64,000 nucleotides of DNA from Bordetella flabilis (GCF_001676725.1 NZ_CP016172.1:5146001-5210000); one strand, 5' to 3'; shown: positions 31,745-42,598, counted from the first letter of the stretch. Numbers and translations: made by a program. The notes: a model not told the origin generated them from the sequence alone.

Positions 31745-31933
31745 TCACTCGGATTGGTACACGTAGGGCCTCTGCGGCACGCGGGCCGCGCGGAACTGTT
31801 CGAGCAGCTCCGGATCCTGGGGCTTGTCCCACAGCAGTCCGCGTCCTTCGCGCTGCCGCTTTTCCACGTCCGGGTGCGTCTTCTTGTAGTCCTTGAGGAA
31901 ACGGGTGATTTCCGACTCGTAGTTCTGGGCCAT
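31745..31933 (-). CDS. DUF3460 small protein
   Basis: A 62-aa soluble, highly charged protein, MAQNYESEITRFLKDYKKTH..., matching the DUF3460 family known mainly from Burkholderiales, where it commonly precedes scpA. Function unknown. Its start is divergent from the HsrA-like transporter gene, and the 105-bp gap must hold both promoters (GTTACAAT at about 31995-32002 is a -10 candidate for the transporter). Confidence 0.88.
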   Translation of the reverse strand: MAQNYESEITRFLKDYKKTHPDVEKRQREGRGLLWDKPQDPELLEQFRAARVPQRPYVYQSE

Positions 31934-32038
31934 GGAACCGATGCTGGATGAGTTGCGTTGCCACCAGTTTACTTCAGGCCGCGGGAGGCGCGGCGTTACA
32001 ATGGCCCGGCAAGCCGCCGCCCCCGCCCCTCCCCCGAC

Positions 32039-33482
32039 ATGTCCACCAAGACACTGGCCTCCGCACCCCCACTCGCCGATCCCGCCGCCTTGCGCGCGGC
32101 CAAGATGATCCCCTTCATCGTGGGGTGTGCGCTGTTCATGCAGATGCTCGACGCCACCGTGGTCGCCACCGCGCTGCCGGCGATGGCGGCGTCGCTGGGC
32201 TCCACGCCGGTGCGGCTGAACGTGGCCATCACGTCCTACCTGCTGGCCGCGGCGGTGTTCGTCCCGGTCAGCGGCTGGGCCGCCGATCGCTTCGGCGCCC
32301 GGCGCGTCTTCATCGCGGCCATCGTGCTCTTCACTGCCAGCTCGGTGGCCTGCGCGCTGTCGCAGGACCTGGCGCAGCTGGTACTGTCGCGCATCGCGCA
32401 GGGCATCGCGGGGGCCATGATGGTGCCCGTGGGCCGCATTATCCTGCTGCGCACGGTGCCCAAGGAAGATCTGCTCAAGGCGATGTCCTTCCTGTCCATT
32501 CCGGCGCTGCTGGGCCCGGTCATCGGGCCGCCGCTGGGCGGCTTCCTGGTGACCTACGCGTCCTGGCACTGGATCTTCCTGATCAATGTCCCCATGGGGA
32601 TACTGGGCGTGGCGCTCATCCTGCGCTACATCCGCGAGATCCGCGAAAAAGGCGTCCCGCCGCTGGACTGGCTGGGCTTCCTGCTCAGCGGCATCTGCCT
32701 GGCGACCCTGGTGAGCGGCTTCGAGGCGCTGGGACGCGACGTCATGTCCAATGCCCAACTCATGGCCCTGATCGCCGTCGGGCTGGTCTGCGGCTTCTGG
32801 TACGTGCGGCATTCGCGCAAGGTGCCGCACCCGATCATCGACCTGTCGCTGATGCGCACCCCCACCTTCGCGATCTCGACCCTGGCCGGGAACCTGTGCC
32901 GCTTTTCGGTGGGCGCGACGCCCTTCCTGCTGGCCATGCTGCTGCAGGTCGGCTTCGGCCTGTCGCCGTTTTCCGCCGGCATGATCACCTTCGCCAGCGC
33001 GGCGGGCGCCATGCTGATGAAATTCGTCGCCACCCCCATCGTGCGTCACTTCGGCTTTCGGCGGGTGCTGATGGTCAATGCCCTGCTCACCGGCGCCTTC
33101 ATCGCCGTCTGCGCACTGTTCCGTCCCACGACGCCGGTCTGGCTGATCATATTGACCTTGCTGATCGGCGGCTTCTTCCGGTCCCTGCAATTCACCGGGG
33201 TCAATGCATTGACCTATGCCGATATCGGCCCCGCGCAGATGAGCCGCGCCAGCAGCTTCGCCGCGATGGCGCAGCAACTGGGCGTCAGCCTGGGCGTCGG
33301 CGTGGCCGCGGTCACCCTGAATGTCAGCATGGCGCTGCGCGGGGCGGACCGCCTGGTGGTGGGCGATATCGTCAGCGGCTTCGTGGTGGTGGGGCTGCTG
33401 TGCGCGGCATCCTTCTTTTCATTCCGCCGGCTCGACCCGGCGGCGGGCAACCAGTTGAACGGACGCAAGGTGCGCAGCGACG

Positions 33483-33493
<11 letters not shown>
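32039..33493 (+). CDS. MFS transporter, DHA2 family (HsrA-like)
   Basis: A 484-aa drug:proton antiporter with 14 predicted TM segments. [18 protein letters not shown] is DHA2 motif D1 in TM1, [13 protein letters not shown] is MFS motif A, and the segment around [19 protein letters not shown] is motif C typical of exporters. It resembles E. coli HsrA. The start is MSTKTLAS; a longer in-frame extension has no homology. Its end overlaps the start of glpK by 11 bp. Confidence 0.9.
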
Positions 33494-35042
<1,549 letters not shown>

Positions 35043-35101
35043 CCCAGCGGGGGCCCGCGGTGCAGCATTGCCGCGCCGGGTCTACCCCTACAATCGTGGC
35101 C

Positions 35102-35998
35102 ATGAACCTGGCCCGCATCGACCTCGTCACGCTAGCGCTGTTCGCCTCCGTCGCCCGGCTGGGCAGTATTTCGGCCGGGGCGCGGCAGGCGCGCCTGGCC
35201 GTCGGGGCGGCCAGCAAACGCATCTCCGATCTTGAAGCCGCGCTCGGCACGCCCCTGCTCTTTCGCAAGGCGGCGGGGGTGGACCTGACCGATGCGGGCC
35301 GCGCCTGCCTGGCGCACGCCACCCGCATCCTGCAGGAAGTCGACCAGATGGCCGGCACGCTCTCCGACTACGCGCAGGGCGTACGCGGCCAGGTGCGCAT
35401 CGCCGCCAACACCTCGTCCATCACGCAATTCCTGCCGGACGACCTGTCGCGTTTCATGACCGACCATCCGGCCGTGCGCATCGATCTGGAAGAACAGAAC
35501 AGCACCGAGGTCATCGCCGCCGTGGCGGAGAACCGCGCCGACATCGGCATCTTCGGCGAACACACCCACGATGCCGGCTTGCAGACCTTTCCCTACAAGC
35601 GCGACGAACTGATGCTGGTCGTGCCCGACAGCCACCCGCTGGCGGGGCGCGCCAATGTCGCCTTCGCCGAAACGCTGGAGTACGACTACGTCAGCCTGCC
35701 GCCCAGCACATCGCTGGCCATCCTGCTCGCCGACGCCTGTACCAAGCTGGACATGCCGATGAAGCTGCGCATCCAGGTGCGCAGCTTCGACGCCATCTGC
35801 CGCATGGTGGTGGCCACCCGGGGCATCGGCGTGCTGCCGCGCATCGCCGCGGAACCGCACGCGCGGTCCATGCAACTGCGGCTGGTCCCGCTGATCGACG
35901 ACTGGACGCGCCGCTGGCTGCTGCTGGCCGTGCGCGACGCGGAAACGCTGGCATTGGCGCCGCGCATGCTGCTGGCCCAATTGCGCGCGGCGCAATAA
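35102..35998 (+). CDS. LysR-family regulator
   Basis: A 298-aa LysR protein. The N-terminal winged helix (ALFASVARLGSISAGARQARLAVGAASKRISDLE, residues about 12-45, as landmarks) is followed by a type 2 periplasmic-fold effector domain (VRIAANTSSITQFLPDDL, IGVLPRIAAEPHA). It lies on the same strand before the CaiB/TctC pair and probably controls it. TACAAT at 35089-35094 ends only seven bases before the ATG, so the transcript may be leaderless. Confidence 0.88.
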   Translation: MNLARIDLVTLALFASVARLGSISAGARQARLAVGAASKRISDLEAALGTPLLFRKAAGVDLTDAGRACLAHATRILQEVDQMAGTLSDYAQGVRGQVRIAANTSSITQFLPDDLSRFMTDHPAVRIDLEEQNSTEVIAAVAENRADIGIFGEHTHDAGLQTFPYKRDELMLVVPDSHPLAGRANVAFAETLEYDYVSLPPSTSLAILLADACTKLDMPMKLRIQVRSFDAICRMVVATRGIGVLPRIAAEPHARSMQLRLVPLIDDWTRRWLLLAVRDAETLALAPRMLLAQLRAAQ

Positions 35999-36013
35999 GG
36001 CTCCATCGGCGCC

Positions 36014-36103
36014 GGGCTTTCACGTTCGTTGAAGCCTCCCGGTGGAGGCTTTCACATTCGTGGAAACCCCGCCAGGGGGCTTTCGCGTTCGTGGAAGCCC
36101 CCC
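36014..36103. repeat. Three tandem hairpin-forming repeats between LysR and CaiB genes
   Basis: Three copies of GGCTTTCRCRTTCGTKGAARCC begin at 36015, 36047 and 36078, spaced 32 and 31 bp (about three helical turns). Each copy is self-complementary. The third is the best, with GGGGGCTTTC pairing to GGAAGCCCCC over an 8-base loop, including one G-T pair. They occupy half of the 183-bp gap. They could be an operator array for the upstream LysR, a processing/attenuation element or a dispersed REP-like element. Confidence 0.75.
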
Positions 36104-36181
36104 TTGGCGAATCGGGCATTCCGCGCCCGCAGCGGCTGCGGCACACTGTGCCCCGTGGTGCAGCAGCAGCCGAGGGGAGAC

Positions 36182-37375
36182 ATGACACGACAAATACTGG
36201 CGGGCATCCGCGTGCTCGAACTGGGGCAATTGATCGCCGGGCCGTTCGCCGCCAAGACGCTGGCCGACTTCGGCGCGCAGGTCATCAAGATCGAACCCCC
36301 CGGCGTCGGCGATCCGCTGCGCAAGTGGCGGCTGCTGCACGAAGGCACATCGGTCTGGTGGGAAGCGCAGTCGCGCAACAAGCAATCCGTCTGCGTCGAC
36401 CTGCGCCGGCCCGAAGGCCAGGACATCGCGCGCCTGCTGGCGTCGCAAGCCGATGTGCTGATCGAGAACTTCCGGCCGGGCACCATGGAAAAGTGGGGCC
36501 TGTCCTGGGAAGCGCTGCACGCGCTGAACCCGCGCCTGATCATGCTGCGCATTTCCGGTTATGGACAGACGGGACCGAAGGCCGGCGAACCGGGCTTCGC
36601 CGCCATCGGCGAAGCCATGGCGGGCCTGCGCTACCTGAACGGCGAACCGGGCCGCGCGCCCGTGCGTGCCGGCCTGTCGCTGGGCGACACCATTGCCGGC
36701 CTGCATGGCGCCCTGGGCGTGCTGCTGGCCCTGTATGAACGCGACGCACGCGGCGGCACAGGCCAACTGATCGACGCGGCGCTGTACGAAAGCATTTTCA
36801 ACCTGACCGAAAGCCTGCTGCCGGAGTACTCCGTATTCGGTGCGGTACGCGAACCCGCCGGCGCCGCGCTGCCCGGCATCGCTCCTTCCAACGCCTATCC
36901 CTGCCAGGACGGCTTCGTGCTGATCGCCGGCAACGGCGACGGCATCTACACGCGCCTGATGACGCGCATCGGCCGCCAGGACCTGGCCACCGATCCGGGC
37001 CTGGCGCGCAACGACGGCCGCGCCGCGCGCGTCGCCGAACTGGACGCCGCCATCGGTGCCTGGACGCAGGAGCGCACCATCGACCAGGTGCTGGCCGCCA
37101 TGCGCGAAGCCGGCGTGCCGGCCGGGCGCATCTACAACGTGGCCGACATCGCGGGCGATCCCCACTACCGCGCGCGGGGCGCCATCACCACGGTGCAGGC
37201 CGCCAGCGGCATCGCCGTGGAAATGCCGGCCGTGTTTCCCGTGCTGTCCGCCAACCCTGGCACGGTGCACGATCGCGCGCCGACCCTGGGCGAGCATACG
37301 AACACGGTGCTGCGCGAAGCGGGACTGGACGAGGACCACTGCGCCGCGCTGCGCGCGGCCGGCATCATCGAATAG
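36182..37375 (+). CDS. CaiB/BaiF family CoA-transferase
   Basis: A 397-aa class III CoA-transferase that moves CoA between organic acids. VLELGQLIAGPFAAKTLADFGAQVIKIEPP is the family N-terminus (landmarks), NFRPGTMEKWGLSW is conserved, and the Asp of GLSLGDTIAGLHGALG is the predicted catalytic residue that forms the acyl-enzyme. A strong GAGGGGAGA ribosome site precedes the ATG. It is followed by a TctC binding protein. The acid handled is unknown. Confidence 0.92.
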   Translation: MTRQILAGIRVLELGQLIAGPFAAKTLADFGAQVIKIEPPGVGDPLRKWRLLHEGTSVWWEAQSRNKQSVCVDLRRPEGQDIARLLASQADVLIENFRPGTMEKWGLSWEALHALNPRLIMLRISGYGQTGPKAGEPGFAAIGEAMAGLRYLNGEPGRAPVRAGLSLGDTIAGLHGALGVLLALYERDARGGTGQLIDAALYESIFNLTESLLPEYSVFGAVREPAGAALPGIAPSNAYPCQDGFVLIAGNGDGIYTRLMTRIGRQDLATDPGLARNDGRAARVAELDAAIGAWTQERTIDQVLAAMREAGVPAGRIYNVADIAGDPHYRARGAITTVQAASGIAVEMPAVFPVLSANPGTVHDRAPTLGEHTNTVLREAGLDEDHCAALRAAGIIE

Positions 37376-37438
37376 CGCCAGGCCGCACTGCGCTTGCAAC
37401 GATTTCCCTACCCTTTCCAAAACAAAACAGGAGACGAC

Positions 37439-38431
37439 ATGAACCAAACCCGATACTTCTCGCCCCTGCGCCGCCTGCTGGCTGCAGCGGGTCTGGGCGC
37501 GCTGGCGCTCGCGCCCGTGGCCAGCCAGGCGGAGTACCCCGACAAACCCATTACGCTCATCGTGTCGGCCGCGCCCGGTGGCACGACAGACATCGCCGCG
37601 CGCCTGATCGCCCAGCCCCTGGCGCGCGCGCTGAACCAGACGGTCGTCGTGGAGAACAAGCCCGGCGCCTCGGGCAGCATTGCCGCGCAGGCCCTTACCC
37701 GTGCCGCCCCGGACGGCTACACGCTGCTGCTGCAGTACTCCGGCTACCAGGTCATCACGCCGCTGATCACCCCGAACCTGCCCTGGGACCCGATCAAGGA
37801 CTTCTCGCCGGTCGCCAACGTGTTGTCCGCTCCGCAGGTCGTGGTGGTGCGCCCCTCGCTGCCGGTCAAGACGCTGAAAGAGCTGGTCGCCTATGCCAAG
37901 GCGCATCCGGGCGAGCTGAACTACGCCTCGTCCGGCAACGGCTCTCTGCAACAGGTGGCCACCGAACTGTTGAACCAGATGGCGGGGACCAAGATCACCC
38001 ATATCCCCTACAAGGGCACCGGCCCGGCGCTGAACGACCTGCTGGGCGGCGCGGTCGACATGACCATCACCACCCCGCCGCCGCTGCTGGGACAGATCGC
38101 CGCCGGCAAGCTGCGCGCCCTGGCCGTCACCGGCAAGACCCGCCTGCCCTCGTTGCCGGATGTACCCACGGCCGCGGAAGCCGGCTATCCCGACCTGGTC
38201 GTGTCGTCCTGGTTCGCGATGTATGCGCCGGCCAATACGCCGAAGGCGGTCGTGGACAAGCTGTCCGGCGAGATCGAGAAGATCATGCGCACCGAGGAAT
38301 TCCGCAAGAAGGCCGCGGAACAGGGCGCGGAAGCCGAATACATGGGCCCCGAAGCCCTGGGCAAGTACACGCGCGAGGAACTGGTGCGCTGGAAGACCGT
38401 CGTGGACAACGCCAACATCAAGGCCAACTGA
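37439..38431 (+). CDS. Bug/TctC family periplasmic binding protein
   Basis: A 330-aa exported protein with signal peptide (LLAAAGLGALALAPVASQA) and TctC landmarks YPDKPITLIVSAAPGGTTDI, VENKPGASGSIAAQALTRA and HIPYKGTGPAL. Family members bind carboxylates and either feed a TctAB importer or signal; no tctAB is present here. AGGAGA precedes the ATG. Its gene is coupled to the CoA-transferase and closed by a strong terminator. Confidence 0.92.
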   Translation: MNQTRYFSPLRRLLAAAGLGALALAPVASQAEYPDKPITLIVSAAPGGTTDIAARLIAQPLARALNQTVVVENKPGASGSIAAQALTRAAPDGYTLLLQYSGYQVITPLITPNLPWDPIKDFSPVANVLSAPQVVVVRPSLPVKTLKELVAYAKAHPGELNYASSGNGSLQQVATELLNQMAGTKITHIPYKGTGPALNDLLGGAVDMTITTPPPLLGQIAAGKLRALAVTGKTRLPSLPDVPTAAEAGYPDLVVSSWFAMYAPANTPKAVVDKLSGEIEKIMRTEEFRKKAAEQGAEAEYMGPEALGKYTREELVRWKTVVDNANIKAN

Positions 38432-38470
38432 TCGACCCGCGCGCTTAGCGCTGCGTAAGTAATTAAAAAA

Positions 38471-38509
38471 GCGGGCCCCGTTCACGATAGCGTCGTGAAC
38501 GGGGCCCGC
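38471..38509. terminator. Strong bidirectional Rho-independent terminator
   Basis: A perfect 17-bp stem, GCGGGCCCCGTTCACGA and its exact complement, around the loop TAGCG. An A6 run lies before it and CTTTT after it, so it can work on both strands. It ends the LysR-CaiB-TctC unit. Confidence 0.93.
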
Positions 38510-38621
38510 CGCTTTTGCTCGTCGCGCGGGCGCGTGGCAACCGGCCAGGCCCCGTCGGCAAGCCAATGGCAGGTCGTGCACGGGCTTGACGCCGTAGCCC
38601 ATATAGAACATCATAAGTTAC

Positions 38622-39065
38622 ATGAAACGCGACAGCCGCCTATCGTCCGTCCTGCATGCGCTATTGCACATGGCAGAACAGGAGGGGCCGGTCACCTCCG
38701 ACACCCTGGCCCAATGCCTGGGAACCAACCCGGTCGTCGTCCGGCGCACCATGGGGTATCTGCGCGAAGCAGGCATCGTGGCCTCCGATCGCGGTCATGC
38801 CGGTGGATGGCGCATACAGGCAGACCTGGGCACCATCACGCTGCGCCAGTTGCACGAGGCCCTGGGCGAGCCCGCCATGTTCGCCATCGGCAACCGCCAC
38901 GAAACTCCGGAATGCCTGGTGGAGCAATCGGTGAACGCGGCGCTGGAAGACACCTTCGCCGAGGCCGAGGCGCTGCTGTTGCAGCGGTTCTCCGAAATCA
39001 CCCTTGCCGACCTGGCCGCGGACTTCGCGCGCCGGCACAAGGCGGCACGACGCAAGAGGAGTTGA
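38622..39065 (+). CDS. Rrf2-family regulator
   Basis: A 147-aa winged-helix regulator: SRLSSVLHALLHMAEQEG..., TSDTLAQCLGTNPVVVRRTM and GHAGGWRIQ match the YwnA-type Rrf2 group. The three-cysteine cluster that binds Fe-S in IscR is missing, so it is not an iron-sulfur sensor; single cysteines at residues about 36 and 97 could sense thiol stress. It precedes a thioredoxin-reductase-like enzyme by two bases, its likely target. Confidence 0.88.
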   Translation: MKRDSRLSSVLHALLHMAEQEGPVTSDTLAQCLGTNPVVVRRTMGYLREAGIVASDRGHAGGWRIQADLGTITLRQLHEALGEPAMFAIGNRHETPECLVEQSVNAALEDTFAEAEALLLQRFSEITLADLAADFARRHKAARRKRS

Positions 39066-39067
39066 GC

Positions 39068-39988
39068 ATGCAGTACGACGTCATCGTGATCGGCGGCAGC
39101 TATGCAGGAATGGCGGCGACGCTGCAACTGGTGCGCGCGCGCAGGTCCGTGCTGGTGATCGACGCCGGCGAGCGGCGCAACCGCCAGGCCAGCCATGCGC
39201 ACGGATTCCTGGGCCAGGATGGCGTCGATCCCGGCGTGATCGCGGCGACCGCGCGCCGGCAGCTGGAAAACTATCCCACGCTGTCGTGGCTGGACGCCCG
39301 CGCCGCGGACGTGTCAGGGCAATTGGACGGCTTCACCGTCACAACGGCCGATGGCCGGTCGCACCAGGGTCGCCGCATTCTGCTGGCCATGGGCGTCACC
39401 GACCAGCTTCCGCCTGTCGCCGGACTCGCGGAGCGCTGGGGCAAAGCGGTTTTTCATTGTCCGTATTGCCATGGCTACGAGCTCGGCCAAGGCCGCATCG
39501 GCATCATCGGCGCCAGCCCCATGTCCGTGCATCAGGCCGAATTGCTTACCGATTGGGGCGACGTGACCCTGTTCGTCAATGAGGCCATCGCGCTTGGAGG
39601 CGACGCCAGGTCCGCGCTGCAGCGCCGGGGCGTGACGGTCGACGAAACGCCGATCGACCGCATCGAAGGCCATGCCGACGTGGCGCTGGCCGATGGGCGG
39701 GTGCTGCGCTTTGCCGGGCTTTTCACGGCGACGCGCACCGCTCCTTCCGGCTCCCTGGCCGAGGCAATCGGCTGCGTGCTGGAGGAAACGCCGATGGGCA
39801 TGCAGGTGCGCACCGATGCCGAGAGCAAGACCTCGGTGCCGGGAATATTCGCCTGCGGCGATGCCGCCCGGGCGCCGCATTCGGTGTCCCTGGCCGTGGG
39901 TAGCGGCGCCATGGCCGGCGCGCAGGTACACCGTTCCCTGGTCTGGCCGGAGTCGGTCCATCCCGTGCAGGGGGAAGCGCGGGCTTGA
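39068..39988 (+). CDS. Thioredoxin-reductase-like FAD/NAD(P) oxidoreductase
   Basis: A 306-aa flavoprotein with N-terminal FAD motif VIVIGGSYAGMAA, a redox disulfide C131-P-Y-C134 in FHCPYCHGYE and the C-terminal FAD site FACGDAARAPHSVSLAVGSG. The CPYC centre and short length fit the bacterial TrxR-like subgroup, not classical TrxB (CATC). The NADPH-site glycine motif (GIIGASPMSV) is atypical. It is co-transcribed with Rrf2. A role in thiol redox or quinone/peroxide detoxification is inferred. Confidence 0.88.
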   Translation: MQYDVIVIGGSYAGMAATLQLVRARRSVLVIDAGERRNRQASHAHGFLGQDGVDPGVIAATARRQLENYPTLSWLDARAADVSGQLDGFTVTTADGRSHQGRRILLAMGVTDQLPPVAGLAERWGKAVFHCPYCHGYELGQGRIGIIGASPMSVHQAELLTDWGDVTLFVNEAIALGGDARSALQRRGVTVDETPIDRIEGHADVALADGRVLRFAGLFTATRTAPSGSLAEAIGCVLEETPMGMQVRTDAESKTSVPGIFACGDAARAPHSVSLAVGSGAMAGAQVHRSLVWPESVHPVQGEARA

Positions 39989-40030
39989 TAAAGTCGGCTT
40001 GGATCCGGCAATGCTATAGCGCTATGGGCA

Positions 40031-40822
40031 CTAACGCGTGGCCACGATGAACAACCGCGGGAAAGGCAGCAGCACCGATCCATCCGACACGGGCGGGTGG
40101 ACCTGGGCGACCAGCTCGGTGTAGCGCGCCAGATAGGCCTGCTGTTCGTCGCTGTCCAGCGCGTCCAGGAAAGGGCGCAAGGCGCTGCCCTTGAACCATT
40201 CGACGATGGCCGGCGGGCCGCCTGGGAGCACGTGGTAATACGTGGTGCGCCAGATATCGACGCGAGCGCAGTGCGGGCGCAGCAGTTCGTAGTACCACTG
40301 GGCGGACCGCAAGCCGTCGCGGGCGCCGGAAACGGCGGCCAGCTTGTCGGCCCACGGCGCCTGCGCCGCCAGTTCGCGCATCAGGCGATGCGACGGTTCC
40401 TGCAGCGTGTCCGGCATCTGGATGGCCAGGCTGCCGCCTTCGGCCAGCTTGCCGGCCAGCGCCGGAAACAGCGTTCCGTGACCGGGCACCCACTGGAATA
40501 CGGCGTTCGACAGGATGACATCGTAGGGGCCGGGCGCCGGCCAGTCGCGCAGGTCGGCGATTTCGAAGTGGACCTGCGGCAGCCGTTTGCGGGCGGCCGC
40601 GATCATGTCCGCGGAACTATCCAGGCCGCTGACCTCCGCGCCCGGAAACCGCGCCGCCAGGACTTCGGTGGAATTGCCCGGTCCGCAACCCAGGTCCACG
40701 ACGCGGCGCGCCGTCTCGGCCGGCACGGCCGCCAGCAGGTCACGCACGGGCCGCGTGCGCTCGCGCTCGAACATCAGGTACTGGCGGGATGACCACTTGT
40801 CGTCTGCCACGGCGGGCTCCAT
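40031..40822 (-). CDS. tam: Trans-aconitate 2-methyltransferase
   Basis: A 263-aa SAM-dependent methyltransferase. Motif I is VVDLGCGPGNSTEVLAARFP, and SNAVFQWVPGH and PPAIVEWFKGSALRPFLDAL are close to Tam. It methylates trans-aconitate, an inhibitory by-product of the citrate cycle. The start MEPAVADDKWS was chosen over an upstream alternative without homology. It is convergent with the oxidoreductase gene. Confidence 0.9.
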   Translation of the reverse strand: MEPAVADDKWSSRQYLMFERERTRPVRDLLAAVPAETARRVVDLGCGPGNSTEVLAARFPGAEVSGLDSSADMIAAARKRLPQVHFEIADLRDWPAPGPYDVILSNAVFQWVPGHGTLFPALAGKLAEGGSLAIQMPDTLQEPSHRLMRELAAQAPWADKLAAVSGARDGLRSAQWYYELLRPHCARVDIWRTTYYHVLPGGPPAIVEWFKGSALRPFLDALDSDEQQAYLARYTELVAQVHPPVSDGSVLLPFPRLFIVATR

Positions 40823-40937
40823 GTCGATGGGGTGGCCGAAATGATACCGCCGCGTTTGCTGGCGGCGACGGGCATACATGCGACCCCCATGCAGGCGGCC
40901 GGCGTGGTGCGAGCCATCGCGCGCCGGCCGCTGCCGG

Positions 40938-41561
40938 TCAGGGCCGGCGCGCGAGCAACGCCCAGATGCCTGCCGAGGACAGCAACGAGCCGCCCATCAG
41001 GTGAAAACCACGCCGCGCGCGCGGCGATGCCAGCCAACGGCTGGCTGCCCCGGCGAAGACGGCATACAGCGTGGCGTTCAGCGCAGCCAGCACGACGAAG
41101 GTCACGCCGAGCAGCCAGAGCTGGCCCGTGGCGGCGGCGCCGGGCTGCACGAACTGCGGCAGGAAGGCGACGAAGAAGACGATGCCCTTGGGGTTCAGCG
41201 CCGTAACCAGCCACACATTGGCGAACAGCTTCCAGCGCGACGCGGGCGCGGCGCTGGCCTGCACGGGACCGCCAGCAGCGCCGGCGCACAGCAGCCTGAT
41301 GCCCAGGTACAGCAAATATCCGCCGCCCACCCACTTCACCACGGTGAACCAGAAGGCCGACGACGCAAGCAGGGCGCCGAGTCCCAGCAGCGACACGAAC
41401 AAGGCGGTGCAATCGCCCAATGCCACGGCAGCCACCAGCGGCCAGCGCGCGCGCCGGCCATGCGCCATGGAATAACTGATGACCGACAGGATGGTCGGCC
41501 CCGGAATCACCAGCAGCACAACGGAAGCGGCCACGAAGGCCAGCCACGAAGCCATGGGCAT
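40938..41561 (-). CDS. LysE/RhtB family amino-acid exporter
   Basis: A 207-aa inner-membrane protein of about six TM helices. VIPGPTILSVISYSMAHGRR is the LysE/RhtB N-terminal signature and TALNPKGIVFFVAFLPQFV the conserved central loop. AAGGAG lies six bases before the ATG. Exported substrate unknown. A degenerate tandem repeat array fills its upstream region. Confidence 0.92.
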   Translation of the reverse strand: MPMASWLAFVAASVVLLVIPGPTILSVISYSMAHGRRARWPLVAAVALGDCTALFVSLLGLGALLASSAFWFTVVKWVGGGYLLYLGIRLLCAGAAGGPVQASAAPASRWKLFANVWLVTALNPKGIVFFVAFLPQFVQPGAAATGQLWLLGVTFVVLAALNATLYAVFAGAASRWLASPRARRGFHLMGGSLLSSAGIWALLARRP

Positions 41562-41572
41562 GTTTGCTCCTT

Positions 41573-41690
41573 GGAATGTTCAGCGCGATTCGATGGGATG
41601 TTCAGTGCGATCCAATGCAAAGTTCTGCGCCGATTCAATCGAATGTCTGTGCGATTCACCGGAATACTCACCGCGATTCAGCTTCGATGT
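41573..41690. repeat. Degenerate ~22-bp tandem repeat array between LysE and LysR genes
   Basis: Five copies and a partial sixth of roughly GGAATGTTCAGCGCGATTC begin at 41573, 41595, 41617, 41640, 41661 and 41683. The period of 21-23 bp is two helical turns. Copies differ at several positions, so the array is old. The last one and a half copies run into the 3' end of the LysR gene. It lies directly upstream of the LysE start codon on the minus strand. Confidence 0.8.
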
Positions 41691-42598
41691 TCGTCCACCA
41701 CGGCGCGCAGGCATTCCAGCGTCGTCTCCACCGCGGCGGGCTGGAAAGCTTCCTGCCGCCAGTACATCGTCACCGCGCCGAATCCCGACAGCCGGATCGG
41801 CAGGATGCGCATGGCGTTCATCTGCGAGAACCGCAGCGCCGCACGATGCGACGCGACGCCGATCAGGTCGCTGTTGCTGATCAGGGTGAGGTTGATCGTA
41901 ACCGAGTTGGATTCCACATGATCCGCCGGCAAGGCCTTGCCCGCCGCGCTCAGCGCGGTATCCAGCGCGTTGCGGATGGGCGTTCCCCTGGGCCAGACAA
42001 TCCAGCGATAGGCCATCAGGTCTTCCCAGGCGATGCGAGGCAGAGCGAACACCGGGTGGCGCGGCCGCGCCACCATATGCACGGGTTCCAGGTACAGCGA
42101 CTCCGACAGGATCGCCGGATCATGGTGCTCCGGCGCCGAGCGCCCCACGACGACATCGAGCTCGCCCTGGGCCAGCTGCGCCAGCAGGCGGTCCATGGTG
42201 GATTCGACGAGCTTGATGCGCGCCTGCGGCATGCGTTCCAGCAGGCGCATGACGGCCAAGGGCACGGTATCGGAGGCCGAGGCGCCCGATGCGCCGATCA
42301 CCACGCGGCCGCCGCCGCCCTGCCGCAGCGCGGCCATGTCGCCGCTGGCGCGTTCGAGCTGGGCGTCGATGCGCTGCGCATGCGCGATCAGCGCATCGCC
42401 GTAGGGCGTGGGGCGCAGGCCGCGCGCGTGCCGCTCGAAGAGCGGCAAACCGATGTCATCCTCCAGGTCCTTAAGCCACTTCGACAAGCCGGGCTGAGTC
42501 GTATTGAGCATGGCGGCCGAATGGCTGATGTTGCGCGTCTGGGCCAGACTGAGCAGCATCTTCAGGTTCCGCAGGCGCAGGCGGTAGGTCCAGTCCAT
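41678..42598 (-). CDS. LysR-family regulator of the gentisate cluster
   Basis: A 306-aa LysR protein: helix-turn-helix LAQTRNISHSAAMLNTTQPGLSKWLKDLE (landmarks, residues about 18-46), effector domain with VVIGASGASASDTVPLAVM. This group resembles the GbpR/CbhT-like aromatic regulators. It is divergent from the gentisate dioxygenase gene, and the 252-bp gap contains an inverted repeat at 42760-42777. Its stop lies within the 22-bp repeat array. Confidence 0.88.
   Translation of the reverse strand: MDWTYRLRLRNLKMLLSLAQTRNISHSAAMLNTTQPGLSKWLKDLEDDIGLPLFERHARGLRPTPYGDALIAHAQRIDAQLERASGDMAALRQGGGGRVVIGASGASASDTVPLAVMRLLERMPQARIKLVESTMDRLLAQLAQGELDVVVGRSAPEHHDPAILSESLYLEPVHMVARPRHPVFALPRIAWEDLMAYRWIVWPRGTPIRNALDTALSAAGKALPADHVESNSVTINLTLISNSDLIGVASHRAALRFSQMNAMRILPIRLSGFGAVTMYWRQEAFQPAAVETTLECLRAVVDEHRS

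Noticed and set aside
36020..38614. 864-codon open frame antisense to CaiB and TctC
   Set aside because: Low-complexity translation without homology; the sense genes have clear motifs, signal peptide and ribosome sites.
40016..40025. ATAGCGCTAT palindrome near the end of tam as an operator
   Set aside because: It lies between two convergent gene ends where no promoter is expected; a chance palindrome is likely.
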